64,000 nt of DNA. Origin: JBNJFY01 sp051747265. GTDB lineage: Bacteria > Bacteroidota > Rhodothermia > Balneolales > Balneolaceae. The position numbers and the translations under genes are program-made. The notes under the pieces are model-generated. The model made no database searches. It had not been told where the DNA came from and saw nothing but the letters and a program-made list of their open reading frames with translations. Below are positions 42,745 through 52,625 of this stretch, piece after piece. Positions within the stretch are counted from its first letter, which is position 1. The number at the start of each line of letters is the position of its first letter. The DNA is taken from positions 124,001 to 188,000 of the forward strand of contig JBNJFY010000004.1 in NCBI GenBank assembly GCA_051747265.1, read 5' to 3'.

Positions 42745-43305
42745 AGTTCTAATGTAGTTGATTCGTACACAATGCAGATCATTGTAAGCGCGTAGCTAAA
42801 TCAAAAAAAATGATATTTAAGTCTGTTAAATAGGAATGGTGCTATTTATTAATAGAAGGCTTTGCAAAACTACCTGTCATTGCGAACGTAGTGCGGCAAT
42901 CCCCCGATTAGCTTGTGTAAACGGTGATTATTACTAGATCTTGCCATAACCGAATAAATTTCGGAAGGTTTTGCAAAGCCCTCTATTAATACAGGTAGCT
43001 ATTATTAAGAAACGTTAATATTTCTGTCTAGTTTTATTGTTACTCAAATCTGAGTCAGGATTTACATTAAATATTGGAGACAATCCGTCTTTCTACTCCT
43101 TTCGGCCTAATATATCAAGAGTTTTCCCCATCTATATTTAAGATTATTGAATCATTTCGGGACACTATACGCTTTTCTCACTCACCTATTTAAACATAGT
43201 GTTTACCGAATAAAAAGGGCAGTCTACCGAAGATTAAACATCGATACTCATAGATATGTATGTTAGTTCTGTGAAAGATAAAATGAATAGTTCAATGAGC
43301 GATTC
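42745..43305. other. Intergenic before the chemosensory operon
   Basis: Holds MITE copy 3 (42855-42983) and then ~310 AT-rich bases where the che operon promoter is expected. No clear consensus was found. Confidence 0.5.
42855..42983. mobile_element. 129-bp MITE, copy 3
   Basis: Ends GAAGGCTTTGCAAAAC / GTTTTGCAAAGCCCTC, interior close to copy 1. It is flanked by the 8-mer TATTAATA immediately on both sides (42847-42854, 42984-42991). Confidence 0.8.
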
Positions 43306-43653
43306 ATGGATGCATATAAAAACATATTTAATGTCGAATATATAGATGGTAAATTACGTATAGATATATTAAAAAATATATTTAAAGATGATATATATTT
43401 GTCGTATGAAAAAGATTTAAATGAGGTGATTGAGAAAGACGATGGAATAGAGGAGTGTACCTTTGTCATAGGTCAGGATTTTGAGCCAGCCTTCCTATTC
43501 TATCAACATGTTTTATCTGTTGCCAAAAAACTGAAATTAAACCGCAAGGTAAGTCTGATTAGTTCTGAGCAGATTTACCATGCGAGCCAATTCATGGAGC
43601 CCACCTGGTCATTATATATTGAACATGAAATAGACGATTCCAATGACCAATAG
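43306..43653 (+). CDS. Small STAS-like protein at head of che operon
   Basis: A 115-residue protein of unknown function. The pattern strand (KLRIDIL) - helix - strand (ECTFVIG) - helix (LFYQHVLSVAKKL) - strand (KVSLISS) resembles a STAS/anti-sigma-antagonist fold, and STAS proteins are known beside chemosensory clusters; the similarity is weak. Start ATG 43306. Its end overlaps cheA by 11 bases, so it is translated with the che genes. A role in signal input or output of the Che system is inference. Confidence 0.6.
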   Translation: MDAYKNIFNVEYIDGKLRIDILKNIFKDDIYLSYEKDLNEVIEKDDGIEECTFVIGQDFEPAFLFYQHVLSVAKKLKLNRKVSLISSEQIYHASQFMEPTWSLYIEHEIDDSNDQ

Positions 43654-45622
43654 AGATGAACTAAAAAAGCTATTTGCAGAAGAAAGTAATGAGCTGCTGG
43701 ATCAAATAGAGCAAATTTGTATTGAGTGCCCAGTTGATAGGATTGGAGTTGATCAAATTGCGGAAATTTATCGAACCGTTCATTCTCTGAAGGGGTCTGC
43801 CCGCATGTTTGGTTTTGAGGAAATTGAACATGTTTATCATGACTTAGAGGATATTCTGGACTATGTCCGTGAGCACCCCTCACTATGGTCGACAGAGATC
43901 AGGGCAATGGTATTAGAATGCATCGACTGGACGCGATGGGTAATGGGAAGTGAAAAACAAGGTGATGAGGCTATTAATGCTGATACCCTATCCCAAACTT
44001 TGCAGGAACTTAAAGCGGTCGTATTAGGAAGGCACGAGGCAGAGAAAAGTAATAGTGAATCAACAAGATCGGAGTTATCCCACAATCGATTTAAAATTGT
44101 TTTAAAGCTCAACCCGAATGCTATTCAACAGGGAGTTGAGCCGATTTATTTATTGGAGGAATTGAATGATCTAGGAATTGCCCAAATTACTTTTCATGGT
44201 GATGCAATTCCAGAATATGGCAGCTCTGAGCCCAATATTATATATGGATTTTGGATTATACATCTGGATACGGAAGCGTCTCTGGAGGTCATTAAAGATG
44301 TGTTTTTATTTACTGAAGATACCTCTGAGATTCGCATTACATCCATTGGGCGTAATGGGAATGATGATGCCGAAGAAAATAATGAGCAAACAGATCATAA
44401 ACCCGGGCAAGCAAAACAATCGGATGGAGCGAAAAGCGGAGGCCAGAAATCATTTATAAAAGTTGAGACTAACAAGCTTGATCGGTTATTAAATGTTGTA
44501 GGTGAGCTGGTTATCAACCAATCACAAATTCAAAATAGTTTTCAAGAGCAGGCCCACCTCGAAAACCAACACGTAGTTGAAGAGCAGGATCGGTTGCTAA
44601 CCCAGCTCCGTACTGTAGTGATGGATATGCGGATGGTGCCCATCGATTCTCTGTTTCTGAAGATAAAACGTGTGGTACACGACCTGTCCGAGTCAACAGG
44701 CAAATCATTGGTATTAAAGCTAGACGGTGGCGAGACAGAAATTGACAAGAAGGTTATCGATCGTTTAGCCGAACCGGTTATGCACTTGATTCGTAATGCA
44801 GCCGATCACGGAATTGAAGATGGTGAGATCCGAGAAGATCGGGGTAAGCCCAAAGAAGGGACGATTTATGCGACCGCTGGATTGGATAATGGGGAGTTTT
44901 CCCTAGTTATTGGCGATGACGGAGGAGGGTTGGATCTGAATAAAATCAAACAGATTGCCATTGAGAAACGGGTTATACCTGCTAATGCCTCACCGAGCCA
45001 ACGAGAGTTGACCCAGTTAATATTTGAGCCGGCTCTATCTACCGCCGAATCTATTTCCAGTATATCTGGCCGGGGGATGGGTATGGATGTAGTACGCAGA
45101 CGGATAGAATCGCTGAATGGTTCTATTCAAGTGCAATCAAAACCGGCTGAAGGTACGGAATTTCATATTCGTTTACCTATGACCCTTTCTATCATGGAGT
45201 GTTTGTTGGTTGGGGTTGGGAATACGAGATACGCTATTCCAGTTCGATATATAGACCATTGCCAACAATTGTCAATCGATCAGATTCGTAGCCAAAGAGA
45301 TATGATTAACCTGGATGGGCAACCAATCACCTTGGTTCGTTTGGCTCAATTAGTAGGGGGGCAGACGACCCCATCGGAGCAATCCCAAATGATTGTTATC
45401 AGATACAATGAGCAAAAATTCGGGGTTATGGTTGATCAGATTATGGGTACCCTGCAAGCCGTTTTAAAACCATTACATAACCTCTTTGAAACTGTGGATA
45501 TGGTCAGTGCGGGCACCATACTTGGTGATGGTGCTGTTGGTTATATCCTGGATATGCCTGCCCTCTTGAACAAAGCTCAATCATTGGAACAGGAATACTT
45601 AGAGAACGAAATATCGCTATGA
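43643..45622 (+). CDS. cheA: Chemosensory histidine kinase CheA
   Basis: A 659-residue CheA. Domains in order: Hpt (about 1-110) with phospho-acceptor His47 in RTVHSLKGSARMFGF; a P2-like response-regulator-docking domain (~148-235); linker; dimerisation helices from FIKVETNKLDRLLNVVGELV (~271); ATPase domain with MHLIRNAADHGIE (N box, ~380-392), IGDDGGGLD (G1, ~423-431) and ISGRGMGMDVVRRR (G2, ~475); CheW-like C-terminus (~515-650). It phosphorylates CheY-like and CheB proteins when receptors signal. Only one Hpt is present. It overlaps cheW by 4 bases. Confidence 0.97.
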   Translation: MTNRDELKKLFAEESNELLDQIEQICIECPVDRIGVDQIAEIYRTVHSLKGSARMFGFEEIEHVYHDLEDILDYVREHPSLWSTEIRAMVLECIDWTRWVMGSEKQGDEAINADTLSQTLQELKAVVLGRHEAEKSNSESTRSELSHNRFKIVLKLNPNAIQQGVEPIYLLEELNDLGIAQITFHGDAIPEYGSSEPNIIYGFWIIHLDTEASLEVIKDVFLFTEDTSEIRITSIGRNGNDDAEENNEQTDHKPGQAKQSDGAKSGGQKSFIKVETNKLDRLLNVVGELVINQSQIQNSFQEQAHLENQHVVEEQDRLLTQLRTVVMDMRMVPIDSLFLKIKRVVHDLSESTGKSLVLKLDGGETEIDKKVIDRLAEPVMHLIRNAADHGIEDGEIREDRGKPKEGTIYATAGLDNGEFSLVIGDDGGGLDLNKIKQIAIEKRVIPANASPSQRELTQLIFEPALSTAESISSISGRGMGMDVVRRRIESLNGSIQVQSKPAEGTEFHIRLPMTLSIMECLLVGVGNTRYAIPVRYIDHCQQLSIDQIRSQRDMINLDGQPITLVRLAQLVGGQTTPSEQSQMIVIRYNEQKFGVMVDQIMGTLQAVLKPLHNLFETVDMVSAGTILGDGAVGYILDMPALLNKAQSLEQEYLENEISL

Positions 45623-46161
45623 AAACAGATCAAATAAGTGACCAATTTGTACTCTTTCGTATGGAAGAGGAACTATTCGGGGTCGATGTATTTACTGTCA
45701 TGGAAGTTATTCAGCATCAGCGGTTTACAAAAATTCCAGACATGCCTGACTATGTGCTTGGCGCGATTAATCTGAGAGGAAATGTTGTTCCGGTGATCGA
45801 TCTCAAAAATAAAATGGGACTAGGCACTTCTCAGGTGACTAAAAATACGCGAATCTTAATAATGAATTATGAGCATGAGGATTTTGAAGGTCTGATTGGC
45901 GTGATGGCGGATGAGGTTAGTGAAGTGCTTCGCATAGATCCAACGGAAGTTCGGGCAGCGCCAGAAGTTGGAAGCCATATAAAGACCGAATATATCCATG
46001 GAATGATCGCGCAAGAACACGAAGAAACGGAAGAGAAAGAACTAGAACAAGAATCGTTTATCATTTTGCTAGATCTCAACAAGATGTTGCGGGATGCTGG
46101 CCTGTCTTTAATCGAAGAAAACGAATCGGAAAAGGTAAAGGAGTTTACGGATGAAGTCTGA
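45619..46161 (+). CDS. cheW: Chemosensory coupling protein CheW
   Basis: A 180-residue CheW that links receptors to CheA. Core: QFVLFRMEEELFGVDVFTVMEVIQ, VLGAINLRGNVVPVIDLKNKMGL (conserved RGNVVPVIDL), IGVMADEVSEVLRI and, near the C-terminus, FIILLDLNKML. An acidic loop before this last strand (HEETEEKELEQE) makes it slightly longer than the usual ~160 residues. Overlaps cheA by 4 bases and the receptor gene by 11, so the three are coupled. Confidence 0.96.
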   Translation: MKTDQISDQFVLFRMEEELFGVDVFTVMEVIQHQRFTKIPDMPDYVLGAINLRGNVVPVIDLKNKMGLGTSQVTKNTRILIMNYEHEDFEGLIGVMADEVSEVLRIDPTEVRAAPEVGSHIKTEYIHGMIAQEHEETEEKELEQESFIILLDLNKMLRDAGLSLIEENESEKVKEFTDEV

Positions 46162-47824
46162 TTTCTTACGCAATTACACCTTAGGTACGAGACTCTATAC
46201 AGGGTTTGGAATTGTAATTGCCCTGTTATTGATCATCACCACAATGTCGGTCAATACGATTAATGATAATTACGAGTCTTTGATGGAGATTAATGATGAT
46301 ATTTTTGTCTCCATATCGGAGGCAAATAAAATCATTGATGATTTTTACGGGGCACTTGTGGCAGTACACAAGGCACCCATGGCTGATGATCAAGCAGCAT
46401 TGAGTACGGCTCAAGAAGAGTATAGCCAGAGCTATGACTCGGCTTTGGAAAAGCTTTATGATGTGGAAAATCTCAATACAATTGATGAAGGTCGATTAGC
46501 TGGTTTCAGAACCAGTTTGCAAGATGCTTATGATATCCATCAAAAGGTATTTGAGGCAGTCTCCGATTCTAATTTTGCCTTAGCTGAGCAACTGATTAAC
46601 GCTGATGTGCGTCGGTCAACTGACCGAACTTATAAAAACTTGGAGCGAATCCTGGAAAATGAACGGGATCAGTTAGCAACCTCAATAGAAAGGGCGGGAA
46701 CCAGCTATTGGTGGACGTTGATACAGCTAGGAGGATTAACAGTAATATGCCTGTTAATTGCGATTTGGACAGCCAACAAGATAACCGGAAGTATAGTTGA
46801 GCCTATCGAAGAAGTTTCGGATAAGCTAGCTCGCCTTAAAGATGGCGATCTGACCATTGAACCCGATATGAGTGGAAATGATGAGGTACATCGACTCAAC
46901 CGAGGTCTTAAAGGAACGATCGAATCTTTGAAGGAAATCATCCGGGATATATTTGTAGCCGCAGAGAATGTTAGCCAAGGTAGCATTCAGCTAAGTGCCA
47001 TGGCCGAGCAGATCTCCTCAGGAAGTACCGAACAAGCATCCAATGTGGAAGAAGTATCTTCAACCATGGAGCAGATGAATGCGACAGTTGTTCAAAACGC
47101 TGAAAGTGCTCGTCAAACTGAAACGGTTTCTAATGAGGTTTCAGATGAGGCAGAAGAAGCAGGAGAAGCTGTTCAGAATACGGTGCAATCTATGCAGAAT
47201 ATTAACGACAAAATTGAATTTATTGAGGAAATATCACGACAGACTGATCTACTTGCTCTAAATGCTGCTATTGAAGCCGCAAGAGCTGGAGAAAATGGGA
47301 AAGGTTTTGCTGTGGTTGCCGAGGAAATTCGAAAGCTGGCTGAACGTGCCCAAAATAATGCAGCTGATATCACTAGCATTTCAAAAGAATCTGTTAAGCG
47401 ATCCGAAGATTCTGGTGAAAAACTAGAGCAATTACTGCCCAAAATAGACAAAACTTCATCGTTAATTCGAGAGATTAGCGCATCTAGTAATGAACAGGCC
47501 AGCGGTATCGATCAAGTTACCCAAGCTATTCGTCAACTGGATACGGTAATCCAACAAAATGCGGGCGGATCCGAAGAATTGGCTTCTACAAGTGAAGAAT
47601 TATCAACGCAAGCCCAGCAACTTGTGGAAACCATACGGTTCTTCAATGTAGATAATAATATGAGAGCAGCCGTCGTGAATAATAAAAGCGGTACGCAGCA
47701 AGGAGTAGCTCATACTATGAGCGCCACCGGCAATGGTTCCGGCAATACCACATCATCTGTCGAATCGGCTGATGGTATCGATTTGGAACTCTCTGAAGAT
47801 GAAACCGACCAATATTTTAAATGA
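46151..47824 (+). CDS. Methyl-accepting chemotaxis protein
   Basis: A 557-residue transmembrane receptor. TM1 lies at about residues 17-36 (GFGIVIALLLIITTMSV) and TM2 about 186-207 (TLIQLGGLTVICLLIAIWTA). The ~150-residue helical sensor domain between them looks like a four-helix-bundle type. HAMP follows TM2 (~210-260). The signalling hairpin tip is EEISRQTDLLALNAAIEAARAG and the stretch after it (AVVAEEIRKLAERA) is canonical. The Ser/Gly-rich C-terminal tail ends DETDQYFK, without an NWETF pentapeptide. Ligand unknown. Being encoded with the only cheA/cheW/cheR/cheB here, it is the natural input. Confidence 0.95.
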   Translation: MKSDFLRNYTLGTRLYTGFGIVIALLLIITTMSVNTINDNYESLMEINDDIFVSISEANKIIDDFYGALVAVHKAPMADDQAALSTAQEEYSQSYDSALEKLYDVENLNTIDEGRLAGFRTSLQDAYDIHQKVFEAVSDSNFALAEQLINADVRRSTDRTYKNLERILENERDQLATSIERAGTSYWWTLIQLGGLTVICLLIAIWTANKITGSIVEPIEEVSDKLARLKDGDLTIEPDMSGNDEVHRLNRGLKGTIESLKEIIRDIFVAAENVSQGSIQLSAMAEQISSGSTEQASNVEEVSSTMEQMNATVVQNAESARQTETVSNEVSDEAEEAGEAVQNTVQSMQNINDKIEFIEEISRQTDLLALNAAIEAARAGENGKGFAVVAEEIRKLAERAQNNAADITSISKESVKRSEDSGEKLEQLLPKIDKTSSLIREISASSNEQASGIDQVTQAIRQLDTVIQQNAGGSEELASTSEELSTQAQQLVETIRFFNVDNNMRAAVVNNKSGTQQGVAHTMSATGNGSGNTTSSVESADGIDLELSEDETDQYFK

Positions 47825-47917
47825 TAATCAACCGCATAGGAATTGCGATCTGCCTTAACCGTAGGTCGCAATTCATGTTTTTAGGAATATGCAATGATAA
47901 TGTAAAGCAAATCCACA

Positions 47918-48784
47918 GTGAATAATGGGTCGATTTCACATCGAAAAGTTCCTCAATTAACAGATGGTGAGTTCAAAGCCATTAGTTCGTATGTTCGTGA
48001 GATTTGTGGACTGAACCTTACCGACTCCAAAAAAAGTTTAGTTGAGAATCGTTTGCGTCAACGAATTCGACAATTAAACCTGCAATCTTATTACGCATAT
48101 CTGAAACGACTAAAGAAAGGAGATCCAAACGCAACAAAAGAGCTTACTTGGTTTCTGGATCGTGTAACCACTCACACCACTCGATTTTTTCGTGAGCCCG
48201 AACAGTTAGATTGGATATACAATGATTTATTCGATCAGTTGGAAAGAATTTCTCGAAATCGAAAACTGAGAATCTGTCAACTGGGAAGTTCATCTGGGGA
48301 AGAATCATTCACTATTGGAATGATGTTGGATCGATATAACAACACTCATGATCGGTATATCAACTGGAAATTGATCGGGTTCGATATCAGTGAAATCTGT
48401 ATTAAAAAAGCCGCAAAGGCTGTTTATAAGCGAAAAGCACTAGATCAAATTCCGGAATATTATAGGAAACGATATATACAAAATGGTATCGGCCCATTTG
48501 AAGATCATGTGCGTATTCATCCTCATATTCGAAATAAAATCTCGTTTAAGGTGAAAAATATTTTTGATATCAATCAAGTGGATGCCCAAAGTGCCCAGTG
48601 GGTTATTTGCCGGAATACACTGATTTATTTTGATCGCACCAAAAAGGTAGAATTGATTCGACGTATTGGAAGATGGCAGCGACCGGGTGATTTCTTAACC
48701 ACTGGACTAACCGAATCTTTGGGTGATTTAGCTATTCCCTACGAACGTATTGGCCCCTCCACATTTAAACGCGTGGGAGGATAA
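47918..48784 (+). CDS. cheR: Chemoreceptor methyltransferase CheR
   Basis: A 288-residue CheR that methylates receptor glutamates with SAM. N-terminal helical domain (about 10-80: LTDGEFKAISSYVREICGLNL); catalytic region with VTTHTTRFFREPEQLDWI (the T-x-x-T-x-F-F-R motif), LGSSSGEESFTIGM (SAM loop) and QWVICRNTLIYFD. It starts at GTG 47918; the nearby ATG at 47925 is out of frame. The gap of about 90 bases after the receptor gene may hold an internal promoter. CheB follows 1 base after the stop. Confidence 0.94.
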   Translation: MNNGSISHRKVPQLTDGEFKAISSYVREICGLNLTDSKKSLVENRLRQRIRQLNLQSYYAYLKRLKKGDPNATKELTWFLDRVTTHTTRFFREPEQLDWIYNDLFDQLERISRNRKLRICQLGSSSGEESFTIGMMLDRYNNTHDRYINWKLIGFDISEICIKKAAKAVYKRKALDQIPEYYRKRYIQNGIGPFEDHVRIHPHIRNKISFKVKNIFDINQVDAQSAQWVICRNTLIYFDRTKKVELIRRIGRWQRPGDFLTTGLTESLGDLAIPYERIGPSTFKRVGG

Positions 48785-48785
48785 T

Positions 48786-49838
48786 ATGATCAATGTAATG
48801 GTCATTGATGATTCGGCTGTGGTACGACAGGTATTTTCCGAAATGTTAAATACCACTCCTGATATTCGGGTGAGTGATGTTGCCGGTGATCCCTATATAG
48901 CCGCCCGAAAACTGAGAAAACGTGTGCCGGATGTGATCATTCTGGATATAGAAATGCCTAATATGGATGGGTTGACCTTTTTAAAAAAGCTTATGAGCCA
49001 ACATCCATTGCCGGTAGTGATTTGCTCATCGCTAACCCAAGATAACAGCAAGCTGGCTTTGGATGCGCTTCATTATGGGGCAGTTGAGGTTATCGAGAAA
49101 CCACGAATCGACGTAAAAAAATACCTGCATGAATCTAGAATTTTAATCGGTGACGCCATTCGATCAGCCGCGCAAGTAAAACCGGTACGTCGAAAAACTT
49201 CAACCGATGATAACTTAAGGCGAAAAAAGAGACCCTCTAATAAAAAAAGCATACTCAAGACCACACAACAATTTTGGGTTATCGGTGCGAGTACGGGGGG
49301 GACTACTGCTATTGAACAAATATTAATGGAACTTCCCGCAGACTCGCCTGGAATTGTGATTGTACAGCACATGCCCAAACAATTTACCAAGACATTCTCC
49401 ACTCGTCTAAACCACTATACAAATGTGGAGGTACGTGAAGCTTCTCATAATGACACTATTATGGACGGCTTGGTTCTTATTGCGCCTGGTAATGCACATA
49501 CCAAAATTGCACGCAGTGGAACACGGTACTATGTACGTGTAGTGAAAGGTGAACTAGTCTGTCGACATCGTCCATCCGTAGATGTGCTTTTTAATACGGC
49601 TGCAAAATCTGCCGGAGCGAATTGTTCGGCAATGATTTTAACGGGTATGGGAAGGGATGGTGCTGAGGGTATGAAGAAATTATATAAGGCCGGAGCCTAT
49701 ACTATTGCACAGGATGAGAGAAGTTCAACAGTATATGGAATGCCCAAAGCTTGTGTGGAAGCAGGAGTCATTCATGAGGTGGTCGATCTAAAACAAATGG
49801 CAAGAAAAATTATTGGGAAAAGAAATAAAGTGACTTGA
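48786..49838 (+). CDS. cheB: Chemoreceptor methylesterase/deamidase CheB
   Basis: A 350-residue CheB that removes receptor methyl groups once phosphorylated. Receiver domain (1-120) has VIDDSAVVR and Asp54 in IILDIEMPNMDG. A basic linker follows (~128-160: RRKTSTDDNLRRKKRPSNKK). The methylesterase domain carries GASTGGTTAIEQIL (catalytic Ser), IVQHMPKQFTKTF (His) and LTGMGRDGAEGMK (Asp). The frame opens at 48750, inside cheR, but ATG 48786 follows GGGAGGAT at 48774-48781 and gives the normal N-terminus. Last gene of the core che operon. Confidence 0.96.
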   Translation: MINVMVIDDSAVVRQVFSEMLNTTPDIRVSDVAGDPYIAARKLRKRVPDVIILDIEMPNMDGLTFLKKLMSQHPLPVVICSSLTQDNSKLALDALHYGAVEVIEKPRIDVKKYLHESRILIGDAIRSAAQVKPVRRKTSTDDNLRRKKRPSNKKSILKTTQQFWVIGASTGGTTAIEQILMELPADSPGIVIVQHMPKQFTKTFSTRLNHYTNVEVREASHNDTIMDGLVLIAPGNAHTKIARSGTRYYVRVVKGELVCRHRPSVDVLFNTAAKSAGANCSAMILTGMGRDGAEGMKKLYKAGAYTIAQDERSSTVYGMPKACVEAGVIHEVVDLKQMARKIIGKRNKVT

Positions 49839-50189
49839 ATTGGTTTTGTTAGTGTGTGATATGAGTATAGATAAGTGGCTTAATATTTTGGCATATTAAT
49901 GTTGGTTTATTACTTGTTTAAAGTAACTCATTGGGATGTAATGAATTGTATGATAATAATATTTTCGGAAATGTTTTTTGATGCAGGATTGTTGTTTGGG
50001 ATTAGCAATTTTAGCTGTATGTGATAGTGTATAGGTTATATGGTGTAGTGTTTCGTAATTAGGCATGTTTTCGATCAGTATAAAGATGGTAGCGGAATTT
50101 GTGATGAGGTGATTGGTCTGATAAATATCATTAGTGAGTTATTTGCATGGTGAGATGTTGATACCGTTTAACGCTGTAGGAGTGAATTC
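49839..50189. other. Intergenic before the hybrid kinase gene
   Basis: AT-rich, no gene. Near its end lies CGTTTAACGCTGTA (50165-50178), whose exact reverse complement is at 53642-53655 before the response regulator at 53677. GTTGATACCGTTTAAC (50157-50172) recurs at 58787-58802. Confidence 0.5.
50165..50178. promoter_or_regulatory. Shared 14-bp motif upstream of the hybrid kinase
   Basis: CGTTTAACGCTGTA, 12 bases before the start codon. It is present in inverted form upstream of the regulator at 53677. It may be a regulator binding site or a repeat. Confidence 0.35.
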
Positions 50190-52625
50190 ATGGTTAGTGA
50201 GATTTCCAGCATTTTAAATGCATTCATTACAAATGTGGAGAACAATTATGACGATGTACGATTAGCTGTAATACTATTTGATAGTCCCCAAAAGGCAGCG
50301 GTGATTTCTTCGTCGTTAACCAAAGAATTATGTTTAGCCATTTTAAATAATGATCAACAGTTCAAAAACATTTCGAGCTTGATTAAGCGGTATAAAAAAA
50401 ATGCTTTAATAATTCAGGACTTACATCAATATGCGCATTCTCGTGGATATTCAACCTTGGTAAAAAAGAATCAAGTGAAATCATTTTGGGCAGCCTCATT
50501 GGACGACACAAAACATGGAATCAAGGGTCTGCTGTGTGTTTTCACAAAAGAGGATACAGCGGTATTGCAAGAAGGGCACAAACGAAACTTAAAACTGATA
50601 CGGGATTTAATGGATGTAACTTTGGTTGGTTATTCTACCCAGGCTAATCAAATGCAATACTCATCAAGTCTTCAGCAATTACCGAATGAATATGCCCAAA
50701 TACTTAGTAAAAATGACTTATGGGATGAAATGGGCTTCGGGATAATGATACTGAATGATCAAGGAGGCATAATAGAAATAAATGATTCGGCTGAATCCAT
50801 TATTGGCCAACCCAAAGATGAGTTATTGGGATCTGAACCATTTGGTGAACATTGGAAGGTCATATATGAAGATGGGTCAAAGATGTTATCGCATGATACA
50901 CCAGTCAATATGGCCTTACGTACTCAAAAACCAATAAAAGGAATTCATCTGGGCATCTATAATGCGAATCGCAATGCCTATTTATGGCTTAATATATCCG
51001 TGTTTCCTGTGCGGGAAGCCGCTCAGAAGGGCAACAGTTTCATTACCATTCTGGAAGAGATCAGTGATCTGGTTGAAACGAAACATCAGATGATTGAAAG
51101 TCAATCGGTAGAAAAACAACGAAAGCAATATTTAGCTAAACTATCCCATGAAATCCGTACCCCGGTAAATAGCATACTGGGGATGGCGTCATTATTGGAA
51201 AAGACTGATTTAACTAACAATCAGCAAGATTATGTAAATGCAATTCTCAATGCTTCAGATCATTTGTTGGTATTAATTAATGATATATTAAATGTTTCCA
51301 AACATGATCGAGACAGTTTTAGCACTATTGAAGAACCGTTTAATTTGCGAGAACTGTTGCAGGCAATTCAGCAAATGTTGTGGGCGGAAATAGAGGATAA
51401 AAATGTTCAAATATATGTGAGCGTTGACGAAAAAGTGCCTGGAAATCTGCTCGGTGACAAAAGCCGCTTAAAACAAATATTGCTAAATATCACCAGTAAT
51501 GCAGTTAAATATACAGTAGAGGGAGAGGTTCGGATTCATGTTGAAGAAGTCGGACGTAAAAATAACCGTTCATCACTTAAAATAACCATTCAGGATACGG
51601 GAATCGGCATTCCAGAAGAGGAATTAGATGAGATTTTTTCTCCATTCTTCAGAGGGGCGGTAAATACAGATACAAATATTGAAGGAGTTGGATTAGGGCT
51701 TCCTATCGCCAAACAATTAGTTGCATTGTTAGGGGGAACGATGGAACTAAAGTCAGAGGTGAATATAGGAACGGTTTGTACATTATCAATCGACATTCCC
51801 ATTGCCGATGATTCACTTCCTCAGTCATGGCCAGAACTCAACAAATTAGATCTAAATCTATTATCGGGTAAACAGGTTTTAGTAGTTGATGATAATCAAG
51901 CAAACCTGCTATGGGTAGACAAACTGCTGGAAACATATGGCATGGAGGTTATGACTGCCCAAAATGGTTTCCAGGCGCTGGATATTCTGCAACATCAAAC
52001 CTGTGATATAATATTGATGGATATTCATATGCCGGATCTTGATGGATTTAAAACAACTCAAAAAATTCGGTCCAAACTCCAGCCGTCAATTAATAAGATT
52101 CCAATTATCGGGTTAACCGCGGATCTTAGTGATCAGCAAGTAATAAGGTGTCATGAAGCAGGGATGAAAGATGTAATTGGCAAACCTTTCCAGCATGATC
52201 ATCTACTAGTTAAGCTGATTGCAAATTTAGGCGGGGAATCTCAGTATCACATTGAAGGCTCTCAACCACAAGAGTTTGATTTGAGTATACTTGAGGAAAT
52301 GACGCAAAGTCATAGTCAAGTTATAAATGATTTCATACGAGCATTTTTACCCGTTCTGGATGAAGTAATTTCGGAATTGCCCAAAAAGGTAGAAACTCGG
52401 AATGAAGAGGCTGTTCGATCGCTATTGCATAAAGCCATTCCCACGTTTAAATATTTTCAAATAAGAGCCAACCGAGAGTTGAAAAAACTGCAGTACGTAT
52501 TAAATAAAGAAGGTATCCACGCACTGTCTAAAGATCGAGTTGAAAATGTAATACAACGTATAATAAACATTCGGCATTTATTGAATAAGCATATAAATAA
52601 TAAACCGGAGCAGCCAAATGAATGA
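50190..52625 (+). CDS. Hybrid histidine kinase (PAS-HisKA-HATPase-REC-Hpt)
   Basis: An 811-residue cytoplasmic hybrid sensor kinase without membrane segments. N-terminal ~145 residues look GAF-like. A PAS domain covers ~175-295 (MGFGIMILNDQGGIIEIND). HisKA follows with His320 in AKLSHEIRTPVNSIL, then HATPase_c (NITSNAVKYT, DTGIGIPEEELDEIF, GVGLGLPIAKQLVALLGG), a receiver domain (VLVVDDNQANLL ... LMDIHMPDLDG ... GKPF, about 565-685) and a C-terminal Hpt-like helical domain (LLHKAIPTFKYFQIRA), where the usual AHxLKGS is replaced by a divergent HKAIPT. Internal phosphorelay is expected. It overlaps the next response regulator by 8 bases. Confidence 0.93.
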   Translation: MVSEISSILNAFITNVENNYDDVRLAVILFDSPQKAAVISSSLTKELCLAILNNDQQFKNISSLIKRYKKNALIIQDLHQYAHSRGYSTLVKKNQVKSFWAASLDDTKHGIKGLLCVFTKEDTAVLQEGHKRNLKLIRDLMDVTLVGYSTQANQMQYSSSLQQLPNEYAQILSKNDLWDEMGFGIMILNDQGGIIEINDSAESIIGQPKDELLGSEPFGEHWKVIYEDGSKMLSHDTPVNMALRTQKPIKGIHLGIYNANRNAYLWLNISVFPVREAAQKGNSFITILEEISDLVETKHQMIESQSVEKQRKQYLAKLSHEIRTPVNSILGMASLLEKTDLTNNQQDYVNAILNASDHLLVLINDILNVSKHDRDSFSTIEEPFNLRELLQAIQQMLWAEIEDKNVQIYVSVDEKVPGNLLGDKSRLKQILLNITSNAVKYTVEGEVRIHVEEVGRKNNRSSLKITIQDTGIGIPEEELDEIFSPFFRGAVNTDTNIEGVGLGLPIAKQLVALLGGTMELKSEVNIGTVCTLSIDIPIADDSLPQSWPELNKLDLNLLSGKQVLVVDDNQANLLWVDKLLETYGMEVMTAQNGFQALDILQHQTCDIILMDIHMPDLDGFKTTQKIRSKLQPSINKIPIIGLTADLSDQQVIRCHEAGMKDVIGKPFQHDHLLVKLIANLGGESQYHIEGSQPQEFDLSILEEMTQSHSQVINDFIRAFLPVLDEVISELPKKVETRNEEAVRSLLHKAIPTFKYFQIRANRELKKLQYVLNKEGIHALSKDRVENVIQRIINIRHLLNKHINNKPEQPNE

